Positions 35,913 through 45,492 of a DNA stretch of 64,000 nucleotides are shown here, piece by piece. The notes under the pieces were generated by a model. The model worked only from the letters and a program-made list of their open reading frames with translations. It ran no database searches and had not been told where the DNA came from. The DNA comes from Filimonas lacunae. Lineage in GTDB: Bacteria > Bacteroidota > Bacteroidia > Chitinophagales > Chitinophagaceae. The first letter of the stretch is position 1. Every line of letters starts with the position of its first letter. The stretch covers positions 5,150,823 to 5,214,822 of the forward strand of contig NZ_AP017422.1 in NCBI RefSeq assembly GCF_002355595.1, in the 5' to 3' direction. Position numbers and translations under genes: made by a program.

Positions 35913-38381
35913 ATGATGTTTAACTGCAAACCCATTTTTATTGTTTTGTTTTTGCTGACAACGGTTTGCACGTTTACAATATCCTGTTCGGAACAAAGGC
36001 GCACAGTAGTGAAAAACTTTCCTATAGACACGCCTTTCGTGTACAACAACAAAATTATTCTGAAAGGAAATTTGCCCAAAGATGAGAAAAAGAGACTATT
36101 AACCGCACTGGAGAATTACTGGGATGACAGTTTACTGGCGCGAAGAGAACAAATATTCCTGTTTTTTTACACCCTGAAAAATCCACCGTTGTTCGACAGC
36201 GTAAACATTAGCCGTACCACCACGTTTATGAACGGCTATTTAAACTCACAGGGATATTACTACCCCAAATACCAGGACACCTTTTATATCAGGAAGTACC
36301 GCAGATACCGCAGGTGGCACAAAAAACGGGATTTACAACTGCAAACAACCGTTGAGCTTACGATAGAGCCTGGCAAGAACATGGAAATAGACTCGGTATA
36401 TTACAGCCTGCTGGATAGTAACCTGCAACAACTGGCCCTTGCCAAACGACAGGATAGCAAGTTAAAACCCGGGGGGCCTTATTCAAAAGAAGCAGTAGCC
36501 AGCGAACTGGACCGGCTGGTGAACCAGTATCGTCAGAATGGTTACTATCTGCTCACCCGTGACTACCTGATCGCAGAAGGAGACACTACAGATAAAGCAT
36601 TATTACAATTAACCATTGACCCCTTTGAACTGGCCAGCCGCCTGGCTTCGGCAGCAGACCGCCGTAAAAAGAACCCTACTGTTGACGTAGCCGTTTTTCA
36701 GCGGGGCGATTATTACCGGAAGCATTATTCAGACAGCTCTATCCAGGACTCCGCTAATTTAAAACCTTATTATATTGGCAATCTGTACTATTTCCCCGAA
36801 ACCAAAGCCACCGAAATACCCGACACGCTCATGAATGCGAACGGCTTTAAAGCCGAAGAACATAAGTCGTTTACCATGTTTTACAAAGAAGGCACTTTTA
36901 TAGACAGGCCTATTCGTGATCATAATTATATGCGTCGTGGCACATTGTATAACGAAGACCTCTATTATAAAACGGTAAACAACCTTTCTAATATAGGGGC
37001 GTGGGCCCGGGTAGATACCCGTAGTGTAATACGTGGCGACTCTGTAGATTTTTACATGTTCCTGGTACCAGCTGTAAGGCAGAACATTACCTACGATCTG
37101 GAAGCCAGCTACAACACCGGAGATGTAATTGGTGCCGCCAACAGTCTTTTCGGTATTGCCTCCAGCGTTACCTATCGCCATAGAAATGTGGCAAAGCGCG
37201 CCATACAGTCGGCCACCAGCCTGCGTGGTGGCGTGGAGCTGAACCTGAACAACAGCAATAACGGCAACCTTATTCAAACAACCCAGGCATCAGCCAGTCA
37301 ACGCTTTACCTTCCCCCGCTTTATTACGCCTTTCCGCATTAAAGGAAGCAATAAGCTGGACGCCATGCAAACCGCCTTTAGCGTAAACGCTTCTTACATC
37401 AACAGGCGCGACTATTACGAACTGCGTTCGCTGGTAACCGGTTGGGGATATGAATGGAAAATCAAGAACAGGATCTGGACCTACAAGCCATTGAACATTG
37501 AGCTATACGCACTGGATACCTTACAAGGCTTGCGTGAAGCCTTCCAAACCAATCCTTTATTACGTACTGCGTTTAACACCGGATCGGTAGTGAGCCAGCA
37601 GTTAAGTTATATTGTAAGCTACCCCGATAAAAAGAATCCCGGCATCAACAACTATGTAAGGTTCAGCATGGAAGAAGCCGGTTTTTTACTGGGCAGATTT
37701 AAGGAAATGCAGGATCGCATTTACCAATACATCAAGTTTGAAGGCGAGTATAAACGCACCATTCCTTTCCGTAAAACCACTGTGGCGCTTCGTGCCTATG
37801 GCGGCATAGGCCTTAGCTACAGCGACAAGGCAAAGTTTGGCTCTACACTCCCCTTCTTTAAACAATTTATTGCTGGCGGCCCCAACAGTATGCGCGCCTG
37901 GGGCTTGCGCCAGCTGGGTTTAGGCTCTTCTCTTCTCAGCGACACATCCGGATCGTTCCGTGACCGTTATGGCGATATGCAGCTGGAAGTAAACGCAGAA
38001 TACCGTTATCCGCTGGCTACTATGGGCAGCGTGCGTATTGGTGGCGCTTTGTTTACCGACATTGGCAATATCTGGAATATTAAAAGAACGGAAAGCAACC
38101 CCAACAGCGAGTTTAATTTAAGACGCCTGGGCAAAGATGTTGCCATAGGCATAGGCACTGGTATACGGATGGATTTTAGTTATTTCCTGATACGTGTTGA
38201 TTTTGGCATTAAACTAAAAGACCCCGCCCGCCAGGCCAACAATGGCTGGCTTGATATCTCCCGTTTTACCTGGCGTAACGATGAGTTTCAGCCCATTAAG
38301 GATGCCACAGATGCTTCTGGCCAACGTTTAATCAACCGCAACAACTACGCTATACAGCTGGGCATTGGTTTACCCTTCTAG
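35913..38381 (+). CDS. tamL: TamL-like lipidated Omp85-family outer-membrane protein
   Basis: The 822-residue protein has a lipoprotein signal (lipobox TISC, Cys25), a periplasmic POTRA region (about residues 40-235, ending RQNGYYLLTRDYLIAEGD) and a C-terminal Omp85 barrel with FIAGGPNSMRAWGLRQLG (the conserved lid/RGF-like motif) and a final GIGLPF strand. A lipidated TamA relative, TamL, is described as a Bacteroidota variant of the translocation and assembly module. tamB is not adjacent here. Two Met codons open the frame. The start is 5 bases from that of the divergent methyltransferase gene. Confidence 0.82.
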   Translation: MMFNCKPIFIVLFLLTTVCTFTISCSEQRRTVVKNFPIDTPFVYNNKIILKGNLPKDEKKRLLTALENYWDDSLLARREQIFLFFYTLKNPPLFDSVNISRTTTFMNGYLNSQGYYYPKYQDTFYIRKYRRYRRWHKKRDLQLQTTVELTIEPGKNMEIDSVYYSLLDSNLQQLALAKRQDSKLKPGGPYSKEAVASELDRLVNQYRQNGYYLLTRDYLIAEGDTTDKALLQLTIDPFELASRLASAADRRKKNPTVDVAVFQRGDYYRKHYSDSSIQDSANLKPYYIGNLYYFPETKATEIPDTLMNANGFKAEEHKSFTMFYKEGTFIDRPIRDHNYMRRGTLYNEDLYYKTVNNLSNIGAWARVDTRSVIRGDSVDFYMFLVPAVRQNITYDLEASYNTGDVIGAANSLFGIASSVTYRHRNVAKRAIQSATSLRGGVELNLNNSNNGNLIQTTQASASQRFTFPRFITPFRIKGSNKLDAMQTAFSVNASYINRRDYYELRSLVTGWGYEWKIKNRIWTYKPLNIELYALDTLQGLREAFQTNPLLRTAFNTGSVVSQQLSYIVSYPDKKNPGINNYVRFSMEEAGFLLGRFKEMQDRIYQYIKFEGEYKRTIPFRKTTVALRAYGGIGLSYSDKAKFGSTLPFFKQFIAGGPNSMRAWGLRQLGLGSSLLSDTSGSFRDRYGDMQLEVNAEYRYPLATMGSVRIGGALFTDIGNIWNIKRTESNPNSEFNLRRLGKDVAIGIGTGIRMDFSYFLIRVDFGIKLKDPARQANNGWLDISRFTWRNDEFQPIKDATDASGQRLINRNNYAIQLGIGLPF

Positions 38382-38403
38382 CAACATCATTACCGGATAA
38401 CAT

Positions 38404-38431
38404 AAAAAAAGCCAGCATTAACTGCCGGCTT
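38404..38431 (-). terminator. Terminator of the proS-truB unit
   Basis: On the minus strand AAGCCGGCA pairs with UGCUGGCUU (one G-U) followed by seven U. The 5' arm overlaps the last codons of truB, so gene end and terminator share bases. Confidence 0.75.
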
Positions 38432-39137
38432 CCTTATCTGTTTTTAGTTGTTTTAAGTGTTCCATCACCTGTTCCAGCGACTGCGCCTGATCCAGCGAAA
38501 ATTCGCCTATCCGGGAGCGGCACAAACTGCTTAAATAAGCGCCTACCCCCAACTCTTTGCCATAGTCGTTGGCCATGCTACGAATGTAGGTTCCAGTAGA
38601 ACATACTATTTTAAAATGCACTACAGGCAGCTCTATTTTAGTAATTTCAAAACTATAAATAGTAATGGGCCTGGGATCCAACTGCACTTCCACTCCTTTG
38701 CGGGCAGCCAGGTAAACCGGCTTGCCATCTTTTTTAATAGCAGAGTGAATGGGTGGCATTTGCATAATAGGTCCCGTAAAAGGCTGGGTAGCTTTATGCA
38801 ACTGCTCTGTTGTAAGCTGGGATATATCTTTAAAATTTTCCGGCTCACTTTCCAGGTCATAAGTAGGCGTGGTAGCACCCAGGGTAAAAGTTCCTGTGTA
38901 CTCCTTTTCCATGCCCATGTATTCATTGATCTTCTTAGTGAATTTGCCCGTGCAAATAATAAGCATGCCGGAAGCAAGCGGGTCTAATGTACCCGCATGC
39001 CCCACTTTCATCACTCCCGTAAGGTTACGTATCTTTTTAACTGCATCGAAAGATGTCCATCTCAGTGGCTTATCCACCAGCATTACCTGACCTTCCAGGT
39101 ATGGTTTCATAGCCTCGTGAACCGGCTTCTGCTTCAT
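38418..39137 (-). CDS. truB: tRNA pseudouridine-55 synthase
   Basis: TruB makes pseudouridine 55 in the T-loop of tRNAs. The catalytic Asp is in GHAGTLDPLASG, and DKPLRWTS, KEYTGTFTLG, QMPPIHSAIKKDG and CSTGTYIRSMAND are the family blocks. Its 239 residues make it a short form with no PUA domain. The upstream Met in frame would overlap proS; the chosen ATG starts one base past the proS stop, implying coupled translation. Confidence 0.95.
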   Translation of the reverse strand: MKQKPVHEAMKPYLEGQVMLVDKPLRWTSFDAVKKIRNLTGVMKVGHAGTLDPLASGMLIICTGKFTKKINEYMGMEKEYTGTFTLGATTPTYDLESEPENFKDISQLTTEQLHKATQPFTGPIMQMPPIHSAIKKDGKPVYLAARKGVEVQLDPRPITIYSFEITKIELPVVHFKIVCSTGTYIRSMANDYGKELGVGAYLSSLCRSRIGEFSLDQAQSLEQVMEHLKQLKTDKEAGS

Positions 39138-39138
39138 A

Positions 39139-40620
39139 TTAATAGGCCCTCGCAAATAACACCCTCTGCGTAGAAGGTTTTCCGGTTAACACACACGCAC
39201 CTTCTTCCTGTTTGTTATTCAACGGAATGCAACGGATAGTTGCTTTGGTAAGCTCTTTAATCTTCTCTTCTGTTTCGCCGGTGCCATCCCAATGTGCTGC
39301 CACGAAGCCCGTTTTTTCGTCCAGTGTTTTTACAAACTCGTCCCAGTTATTCACTTCTGTAATATGCTCATTACGGAAATTCAGGGCTTTGTTGTAAATG
39401 TTCTGCTGAATTTCATCCAGCAGCGCCACTATTTTAGCTGGTAAACCATCCAGGCTGTAGCTATTTTTTTCTTTGGTATCACGACGGGCCACTTCTGCCA
39501 CATTGTTTTCCAGATCACGTGCACCAATGGCAATACGTACAGGAACGCCTTTTTTCTCATACTCGGCAAATTTCCATCCTGGACGGGCATTATCGTTATC
39601 GTCGTATTTAACAGAAACACCCGCTGCTTTTAAAGCAGGGACAATTTCACCTTTTACTTTAGCATCTATCTGCGCTTTTTGTTCGTCGCCTTTATAAATA
39701 GGTACAATTACCACCTGTAAAGGAGCAATTTTAGGAGGAAGGATCAAACCTTCATCATCACTATGCGCCATAATCAAGGCACCAATTAAGCGGGTGCTAA
39801 CGCCCCAGCTGGTAGCCCAAACGTAATCCAGTTTGTTTTCTTTATCGCTGAACTTCACATCAAACGCTTTGGCAAAATTCTGCCCCAGGAAGTGGGAAGT
39901 ACCTGCCTGTAACGCCTTACCGTCCTGCATTAAAGCTTCGATACAATAGGTATCTTCTGCACCGGCAAAACGCTCGTTAGGTGTTTTCACCCCTTTAATC
40001 ACCGGCACTGCCATCCAGTTTTCTACAAAATCGGCATACACATCCAGCATTTTAGTAGTTTCTGCTACTGCTTCCTGACGGGTAGCATGTGCAGTATGGC
40101 CTTCCTGCCATAAAAATTCAGCCGTACGTAAAAACAGGCGCGTACGCATTTCCCAGCGCACCACGTTGGCCCACTGGTTAATGAGAATAGGCAAATCACG
40201 ATAGCTTTGAATCCAGCCTTTATAAGTGTTCCAGATAATAGCTTCGCTGGTAGGACGAACCACCAGTTCTTCTTCCAGTTTAGCTTCCGGATCTACAATC
40301 AGTTTTCCTTTATTGTTGGGGTCGCCTTTTAAACGGTAGTGGGTTACCACTGCGCATTCTTTGGCAAAGCCTTCTGCGTTGGTTTCTTCTGCTTCAAACA
40401 GGCTTTTGGGCACAAAAAGAGGGAAGTAGGCATTTACGTGGCCGGTTTCTTTGAACATTTTATCCAGCACATCACGCATATTCTCCCATAATGCATAGCC
40501 GTAGGGTTTAATAACCATACAACCACGTACTGCACTATGATCGGCCAGGTCGCTTTTCACTACCAGGTCGTTATACCATTTGGAATAATCTTCCGCTCTT
40601 GAAGTAATTTCTTTACTCAT
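39139..40620 (-). CDS. proS: Prolyl-tRNA synthetase
   Basis: The 493-residue class II synthetase charges tRNA-Pro. It lacks the large editing insertion of the E. coli type and has the archaeal/eukaryote-like layout: catalytic core with [24 protein letters not shown] and [16 protein letters not shown], an anticodon domain ([11 protein letters not shown]...), and a C-terminal zinc-binding-like extension ending in RVLFARAY. This form is common in Bacteroidota. A perfect TACATTTG lies about 135 bases upstream on this strand (40756-40763). Confidence 0.95.
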   Translation of the reverse strand: MSKEITSRAEDYSKWYNDLVVKSDLADHSAVRGCMVIKPYGYALWENMRDVLDKMFKETGHVNAYFPLFVPKSLFEAEETNAEGFAKECAVVTHYRLKGDPNNKGKLIVDPEAKLEEELVVRPTSEAIIWNTYKGWIQSYRDLPILINQWANVVRWEMRTRLFLRTAEFLWQEGHTAHATRQEAVAETTKMLDVYADFVENWMAVPVIKGVKTPNERFAGAEDTYCIEALMQDGKALQAGTSHFLGQNFAKAFDVKFSDKENKLDYVWATSWGVSTRLIGALIMAHSDDEGLILPPKIAPLQVVIVPIYKGDEQKAQIDAKVKGEIVPALKAAGVSVKYDDNDNARPGWKFAEYEKKGVPVRIAIGARDLENNVAEVARRDTKEKNSYSLDGLPAKIVALLDEIQQNIYNKALNFRNEHITEVNNWDEFVKTLDEKTGFVAAHWDGTGETEEKIKELTKATIRCIPLNNKQEEGACVLTGKPSTQRVLFARAY

Positions 40621-40802
40621 ATAATTAAAGTCAACGCTTTTTCTTTTTACCGACTAATTACCCGGTTTTATCTGCTATTAGCACCATTTAAACTACCTTT
40701 AACATTCGTTAGCATTAGTTTTAAGGGCGTTTTTGTAGCTTACAAAGACCGACCGCAAATGTAGGAACTTAGACCTAATAAACCTTTTAAAAGGAGGACG
40801 CC

Positions 40803-41591
40803 ATGAAAATGAAAATATTACCCATACTGTTTGCAGCTATAGCCCTGCTGGGCAGCTGTTCCGGCGTATATAAATCAAGCCAGACACCGGATGATGTGTA
40901 TTATTCCCCTGCCAAAAGCGAAAGCGTAGATGACGATGGCATGGGCTACTATGAAGACTATACCACATCCAGTGATGACAACTACCTGAGAATGAAGGTA
41001 CGTGATCACTATCGCTGGTCGGATATTGACGACTATTCCTACTGGAACGATAGCCGTTATTATTATTCAGACTTTAATTTCTATAATAATTATTACTACA
41101 CAAATAACTACGCCTATTATAACCCGTGGATGTGGAATGACAGCTATTATTTCAACTACATGGGCATGGGACTGGGTTGGTATGGCTATTATGGTAACTA
41201 CTGTAACAGCTATTATAACCCGTATTCAACGGTAATCTGGTATAAAAACCCGAACACTTACCGCACTTACAGCAGCAATAAAAACTTAACCGCCTTTGGC
41301 AACCGTAGCTATAACAACAGTAACTACAACAACAGCAACAACGGTGGACGCAATGGTGGCCGTTACAGCACATCCAATAGTAACAGCAACGGCGACAGAT
41401 ACTACACTCCCAGCCGTTCTACCAACAATACCAGCAACAACAGCTATAACAACAATGGCTATGGTACCAGCAGCCAAACCAGAACATTTAGCAGTGGTTC
41501 GGCCCCATCAGGCAGCGCTGGTGGCAGCAGCGGCGGTTATAACTCTAGCGGTTCAGGCAGCGCAGGCAGCCGTCCATCAAGAGGTCACTAA
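40803..41591 (+). CDS. Tyr/Asn/Ser-rich outer-membrane lipoprotein of unknown function
   Basis: The 262-residue protein has a lipoprotein signal (lipobox LGSC, Cys19). The middle part (about 75-160) is extremely rich in Tyr, Trp and Asn (YYYSDFNFYNNYYY). The C-terminal 100 residues are low-complexity Asn/Gly/Ser. No known domain is recognisable; it may be a surface-exposed sticky or structural protein. Unusually for this phylum the start has a strong Shine-Dalgarno (AAAAGGAGG, 5 bases before ATG). The FadL-like barrel gene follows after 3 bases and is almost surely co-transcribed. Confidence 0.75.
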   Translation: MKMKILPILFAAIALLGSCSGVYKSSQTPDDVYYSPAKSESVDDDGMGYYEDYTTSSDDNYLRMKVRDHYRWSDIDDYSYWNDSRYYYSDFNFYNNYYYTNNYAYYNPWMWNDSYYFNYMGMGLGWYGYYGNYCNSYYNPYSTVIWYKNPNTYRTYSSNKNLTAFGNRSYNNSNYNNSNNGGRNGGRYSTSNSNSNGDRYYTPSRSTNNTSNNSYNNNGYGTSSQTRTFSSGSAPSGSAGGSSGGYNSSGSGSAGSRPSRGH

Positions 41592-41594
41592 CCC

Positions 41595-43160
41595 ATGAAT
41601 AGAATTATGACAAAATTTACCTGCTGCAGCATTGCAGCTACTACTCTATTGCTATTGACCTGCGTTTCAGGTCAGGCACAAACTCCGGACGACGCCTTAC
41701 GCAGCAGCTGGTTTATACCCAGAGGAAGCGCCAGAAGCATGGCCATTGGCGGTGCGATGGGATCGTTAGGTGGCGACATTAGTGCCGCCAGTGTAAACCC
41801 TGCCGGCATAGGTTTGTACAAAACCAAAGAGATTGTGTTTACACCCGGCTTTGTGTTCAATAGCGTAAAAAGCAATTTCAGAGATAGCACTACCAAATCA
41901 TCTAAAACCGGTTTTGCCTATGGCCCCATCGGCTTTGTACTGGGCAACCCGGAAGGCAGAAGAAATGGATGGACCAGCTCGGCTTTTGCCTTAACTGTAA
42001 CACAATTAGCCAGCTACAACAACCAGGTTTCTTATGCAGGTTATAATAACTACAGCTCTTTTTCTGAACAGTATGTAGAAGAACTGGCAGGTGATAACGC
42101 AGATAGCTATGCCGCTGAAAACAACTATATCAACGGTAGCTCCCTGGCCTTTCGCACTTACCTGGTAGATACGTTAAACAACAGCAGCGGCGCTCAGATA
42201 GGTTATAAAACCCTGGTTCCTTTTGCAAGCGGTATTTACCAGCAATACAATGCAGTAACCCGTGGTGGTTTTCATGAAATAAATCTGGCCTTTGCCGGTA
42301 ATAAATCCGACCGGTTTTATATTGGCGGTAGCCTGGGCATCCCCATTGTATCTTATCACCGGGAACTGTTTTATCAGGAAACAGATGCAACCGGCAACAC
42401 GAATAATGACTTCAACTCTTTTCAATATCGCGAAAAATTCACTTCCTCCGGCATTGGCTTAAATGCCAAACTGGGTGTTATTTATAAGCCAACCGACTAT
42501 TTCCGTCTTGGTTTTGCTTTCCACACCCCCTCCCTCATTTCCTTTAAAGATCAACTAAGAGCATCCATTACTACCGATCTGGAAAATTATACCGGCTACC
42601 GGGTATTCACCGAAACCTCAGACAACCTGAACAGCGGCAAGGCAGTAGAACGTAATTATAACCAGCTTACTCCCTATCGCTTCATTGTAAGTGGTAGCTA
42701 TGTATTCAGAGAAGCGGCCAACACCAGACGCCAGCGTGCTTTTATTACCGCCGATATTGAATATATTAACCATAGAGGATCCCGTTACTCTACTTCGGAA
42801 GATGATAATCCAGGTTTGAAAGCTTATTACAAAGCTGTAAATGAAGCTACCAAAGGCTATTTAAAAAATGCTTTCAACTTTAGAGTAGGCGGAGAAATTA
42901 AGTTTGCCCCCTGGATGATACGCCTGGGTGCAGCCTATTATGGCAGCCCTTACCAGGATAAAAAGCTAAAAGCAAACAGAATGATGACCAGCGGTGGTAT
43001 TGGCTACCGTAACAGGGGCATTTTTATAGATGTTACTTATGCCTATATGTTCAACAAAGATGTTGACTTTCCCTACCGGTTAAATGATGCAGCTAATACA
43101 TTTTCCTCTTTAAATAATAACAGGGGCAACCTGATTATGACAATTGGGTTTAAGATTTAG
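41595..43160 (+). CDS. FadL/OmpP1-like outer-membrane barrel protein
   Basis: The 521-residue protein has a signal peptide ending in GQAQ. The N-terminal SARSMAIGGAMGSLGGDISAASVNPAG resembles the N-terminal hatch of FadL/OmpP1-type transporters, and about 14 amphipathic strands follow, with FHTPSLISF and a final GNLIMTIGFKI. FadL-type proteins let hydrophobic compounds cross the outer membrane; the actual substrate is unknown. It is the second gene of an operon with the Tyr/Asn-rich lipoprotein, and a terminator lies at 43320. Confidence 0.78.
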   Translation: MNRIMTKFTCCSIAATTLLLLTCVSGQAQTPDDALRSSWFIPRGSARSMAIGGAMGSLGGDISAASVNPAGIGLYKTKEIVFTPGFVFNSVKSNFRDSTTKSSKTGFAYGPIGFVLGNPEGRRNGWTSSAFALTVTQLASYNNQVSYAGYNNYSSFSEQYVEELAGDNADSYAAENNYINGSSLAFRTYLVDTLNNSSGAQIGYKTLVPFASGIYQQYNAVTRGGFHEINLAFAGNKSDRFYIGGSLGIPIVSYHRELFYQETDATGNTNNDFNSFQYREKFTSSGIGLNAKLGVIYKPTDYFRLGFAFHTPSLISFKDQLRASITTDLENYTGYRVFTETSDNLNSGKAVERNYNQLTPYRFIVSGSYVFREAANTRRQRAFITADIEYINHRGSRYSTSEDDNPGLKAYYKAVNEATKGYLKNAFNFRVGGEIKFAPWMIRLGAAYYGSPYQDKKLKANRMMTSGGIGYRNRGIFIDVTYAYMFNKDVDFPYRLNDAANTFSSLNNNRGNLIMTIGFKI

Positions 43161-43319
43161 GAGAATATACAACCAGGCATTTCCGGAGATTATTTCAGGT
43201 TTTGCCTTGAATAATGAAGAAAATAATGCCCAACTATACTTTTAAAAGTATAGGAAGATAGTAGGAAATGAAAATTATTTCCCTTAAATTTGGGATGACA
43301 ATCCAAACATACCTGCTTG

Positions 43320-43346
43320 ACGCCCGTAGCAATACGGGCGTTTTTT
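43320..43346 (+). terminator. Intrinsic terminator
   Basis: ACGCCCGTA (43320-43328) pairs with TACGGGCGT (43333-43341) across a GCAA tetraloop, followed by six T on the plus strand. It ends the lipoprotein-barrel operon or a short transcript starting near 43297. Confidence 0.88.
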
Positions 43347-43348
43347 GT

Positions 43349-44254
43349 TTATAACTGTGCTAACATAGTGGTAACATATGCTATAACAGCTTCACTATCA
43401 GCCGGATGAAACCATTGCACGGCTGCATCTTTTTTAAACCAGGTCATTTGTCTTTTGGCGTAATGCCGTGTATTTTGCTTGAGCAGTTCTACTGCCTGTG
43501 GAAGTGTGGTTTTGCCATCGAGATAATCGAAAAACTCGCGATAGCCTACCGTTTGCAGGGCATTGAGGTGTTTTTGAGGATATAATTCGGTGGCTTCTGC
43601 CAGCAAACCTTGTTGCATCATAATATCTACCCGGGCATTAATACGCTGGTACAATACAGGGCGATCTAATTCAAGCCCTATCTTAATTACCGCAAAGGAA
43701 CGCTGCTCCTTTTTGCCTACCCGGAAAGAATGAATGGAAGCACCCGTAGCATTCCATACTTCCAGCGCACGCATCAGGCGCTGAGGATTTTGCTGTTCGG
43801 CCACAGCCCAAAATTCCGGGTCTTTTTCCTGTAATTGTTGTTGCAGCCATTCCAACCCATGTTGCTGATATTGCGCTACTACCTGTTCATGTATTTCGTC
43901 AGGAACAGGAGGAATGTTGTCCAACCCTTCACAAAAAGCTTTGATATACAGGCCGGTGCCTCCTACCATTACAGCCACGGGATTATGTGTAAAAACAGAT
44001 GCTGCGGCATCGAGCGCATATTGCTCAAAAACCGCAGCATTCACTTCTTCCTGTATAGAATGAGAATTGATAAAGTAATGTGGGGCCAGCGCCAGCTCCT
44101 GCGGCTCAGGCTTGGCTACGCCAATATTCAGCTCACGAAAACACTGACGGCTGTCTGCCGAAATAATAGCCGTATTAAAATGCTGCGCCAGTTGCAGTGA
44201 TAAAGCTGTTTTACCTACTGCTGTAGGGCCGGCTATAATAATTACACAATTCAA
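43349..44254 (-). CDS. miaA: tRNA dimethylallyltransferase
   Basis: MiaA adds a dimethylallyl group to A37 of tRNAs reading UNN codons. The P-loop GPTAVGKT is at residues 9-16, and ISADSRQ, DIGVAK-like NIGVAKP, GGTGLYIKA and QNPQRLMRALE are the family motifs. Its 301 residues are normal. It stands 31 bases downstream of the NtrC-like regulator gene on the same strand. Confidence 0.95.
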   Translation of the reverse strand: MNCVIIIAGPTAVGKTALSLQLAQHFNTAIISADSRQCFRELNIGVAKPEPQELALAPHYFINSHSIQEEVNAAVFEQYALDAAASVFTHNPVAVMVGGTGLYIKAFCEGLDNIPPVPDEIHEQVVAQYQQHGLEWLQQQLQEKDPEFWAVAEQQNPQRLMRALEVWNATGASIHSFRVGKKEQRSFAVIKIGLELDRPVLYQRINARVDIMMQQGLLAEATELYPQKHLNALQTVGYREFFDYLDGKTTLPQAVELLKQNTRHYAKRQMTWFKKDAAVQWFHPADSEAVIAYVTTMLAQL

Positions 44255-44285
44255 AACCTTCTACATTAAAATTTCCATGAAACGC

Positions 44286-45446
44286 TTACCTGGGCAACAC
44301 GTAATTATTTACATCTTCCAGCATAATGCTTTTGCCGGATAAAATAACCAGCCTTTCTACCACATTGCGCAATTCGCGAATGTTGCCCGACCAGTTATGT
44401 CTTTGCAGCGCATCCATGGCCTTTTTATCAATACCTTTTTTCGCTTGTCCGTATTCGCTGGCAATATCACCCAGGAATTTATCTACCAGCAACGGAATAT
44501 CATCACGACGTTCGTTCAAAGAAGGAACGTGTATTAAAATCACACCTAACCGGTGGTATAAGTCAAGACGGAAATTCTTCTCTTCTACTTCTTTCAGCAG
44601 GTCTTTGTTGGTAGCAGCTACCACACGCACATCTACCGAAATCTCTTTATCGCCACCTACACGGGTAATTTTACCTTCCTGCAAAGCACGCAACACTTTA
44701 GCCTGGGCGCTTAAACTCATATCGCCCACCTCATCCAGAAATAAAGTACCGCCACTGGCCTGCTCAAACTTACCAATACGCTGTTTGATGGCAGAGGTAA
44801 AAGAACCTTTTTCGTGACCAAATAGTTCACTTTCAATCAGTTCACCAGGAATAGCCGCGCAGTTCACTTCTACTATCGGGCCACCATTGCGGTTGCTTTT
44901 TTCGTGTATCCAACGGGCTACCATTTCCTTACCTACCCCATTTTCGCCGGTAACCAGTACACGGGCATCGGTTGGCGCTACTTTTTCAATGGTATCTTTA
45001 ATGCGGGCAATGCCTTCACTTTCACCAATCATTTCCTGAATACGGCCCACCTTACGTTTTAACGTGCGGGTTTCTTTACTCAGCTGGTTTCTATCCATCG
45101 CATTGCGAATGGTAATAAGCATCCGGTTTAAATCGGGTGGCTTGGAGATATAATCAAAAGCGCCCTTCTTCACAGCATCTACCGCTGTTTCAATAGTACC
45201 GTGGCCACTTATCATAATAATAGGCACATCCGGGTTCAGCTCGGTAGCTTTTACCAGAAACTCTATGCCATCTACCTTAGGCATCTTTATATCGCACAAC
45301 ACCACATCAAATACTGTGGAGCCAAATACTTTCAGTCCTTCTTCCCCATCAGAAGCTTCTGTTACCTTATATCCCTCAAAGGTCAATATCTCGTTCAGGG
45401 TTTTCCTGATCGCCTTTTCATCATCTATAATCAGAATCGTGGACAT
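44286..45446 (-). CDS. NtrC-like response regulator lacking a DNA-binding domain
   Basis: The 386-residue protein has an N-terminal receiver domain (ILIIDDEKAIR; phospho-acceptor Asp52 in LCDIKMPKVDG; Lys in YISKP) and an AAA+ domain with Walker A GENGVGKE and Walker B GTLFLDEVGD. The loop that contacts sigma-54, normally GAFTGA, reads GSFTSA. The protein stops at VNNYVLPR directly after the AAA+ lid, so the usual Fis-type helix-turn-helix is missing. It is either a regulator acting without specific DNA binding or one not using sigma-54. GTG 3 codons upstream is an alternative start. No histidine kinase gene is adjacent. Confidence 0.9.
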   Translation of the reverse strand: MSTILIIDDEKAIRKTLNEILTFEGYKVTEASDGEEGLKVFGSTVFDVVLCDIKMPKVDGIEFLVKATELNPDVPIIMISGHGTIETAVDAVKKGAFDYISKPPDLNRMLITIRNAMDRNQLSKETRTLKRKVGRIQEMIGESEGIARIKDTIEKVAPTDARVLVTGENGVGKEMVARWIHEKSNRNGGPIVEVNCAAIPGELIESELFGHEKGSFTSAIKQRIGKFEQASGGTLFLDEVGDMSLSAQAKVLRALQEGKITRVGGDKEISVDVRVVAATNKDLLKEVEEKNFRLDLYHRLGVILIHVPSLNERRDDIPLLVDKFLGDIASEYGQAKKGIDKKAMDALQRHNWSGNIRELRNVVERLVILSGKSIMLEDVNNYVLPR

Positions 45447-45492
45447 ATATTTCACCGTAGTTTAAGTTGCTAATTTAGAAGAAAATAGCCGT

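Noticed and set aside
36759-37277. 172-residue minus-strand frame inside the TamL gene
   Set aside because: Antisense shadow of the POTRA/barrel coding sequence, without any recognisable domain.
43214-43261. 15-codon frame MKKIMPNYTFKSIGR before miaA
   Set aside because: It has no amino-acid bias, no following attenuator for a downstream gene on that strand, and spans a palindrome; probably chance.
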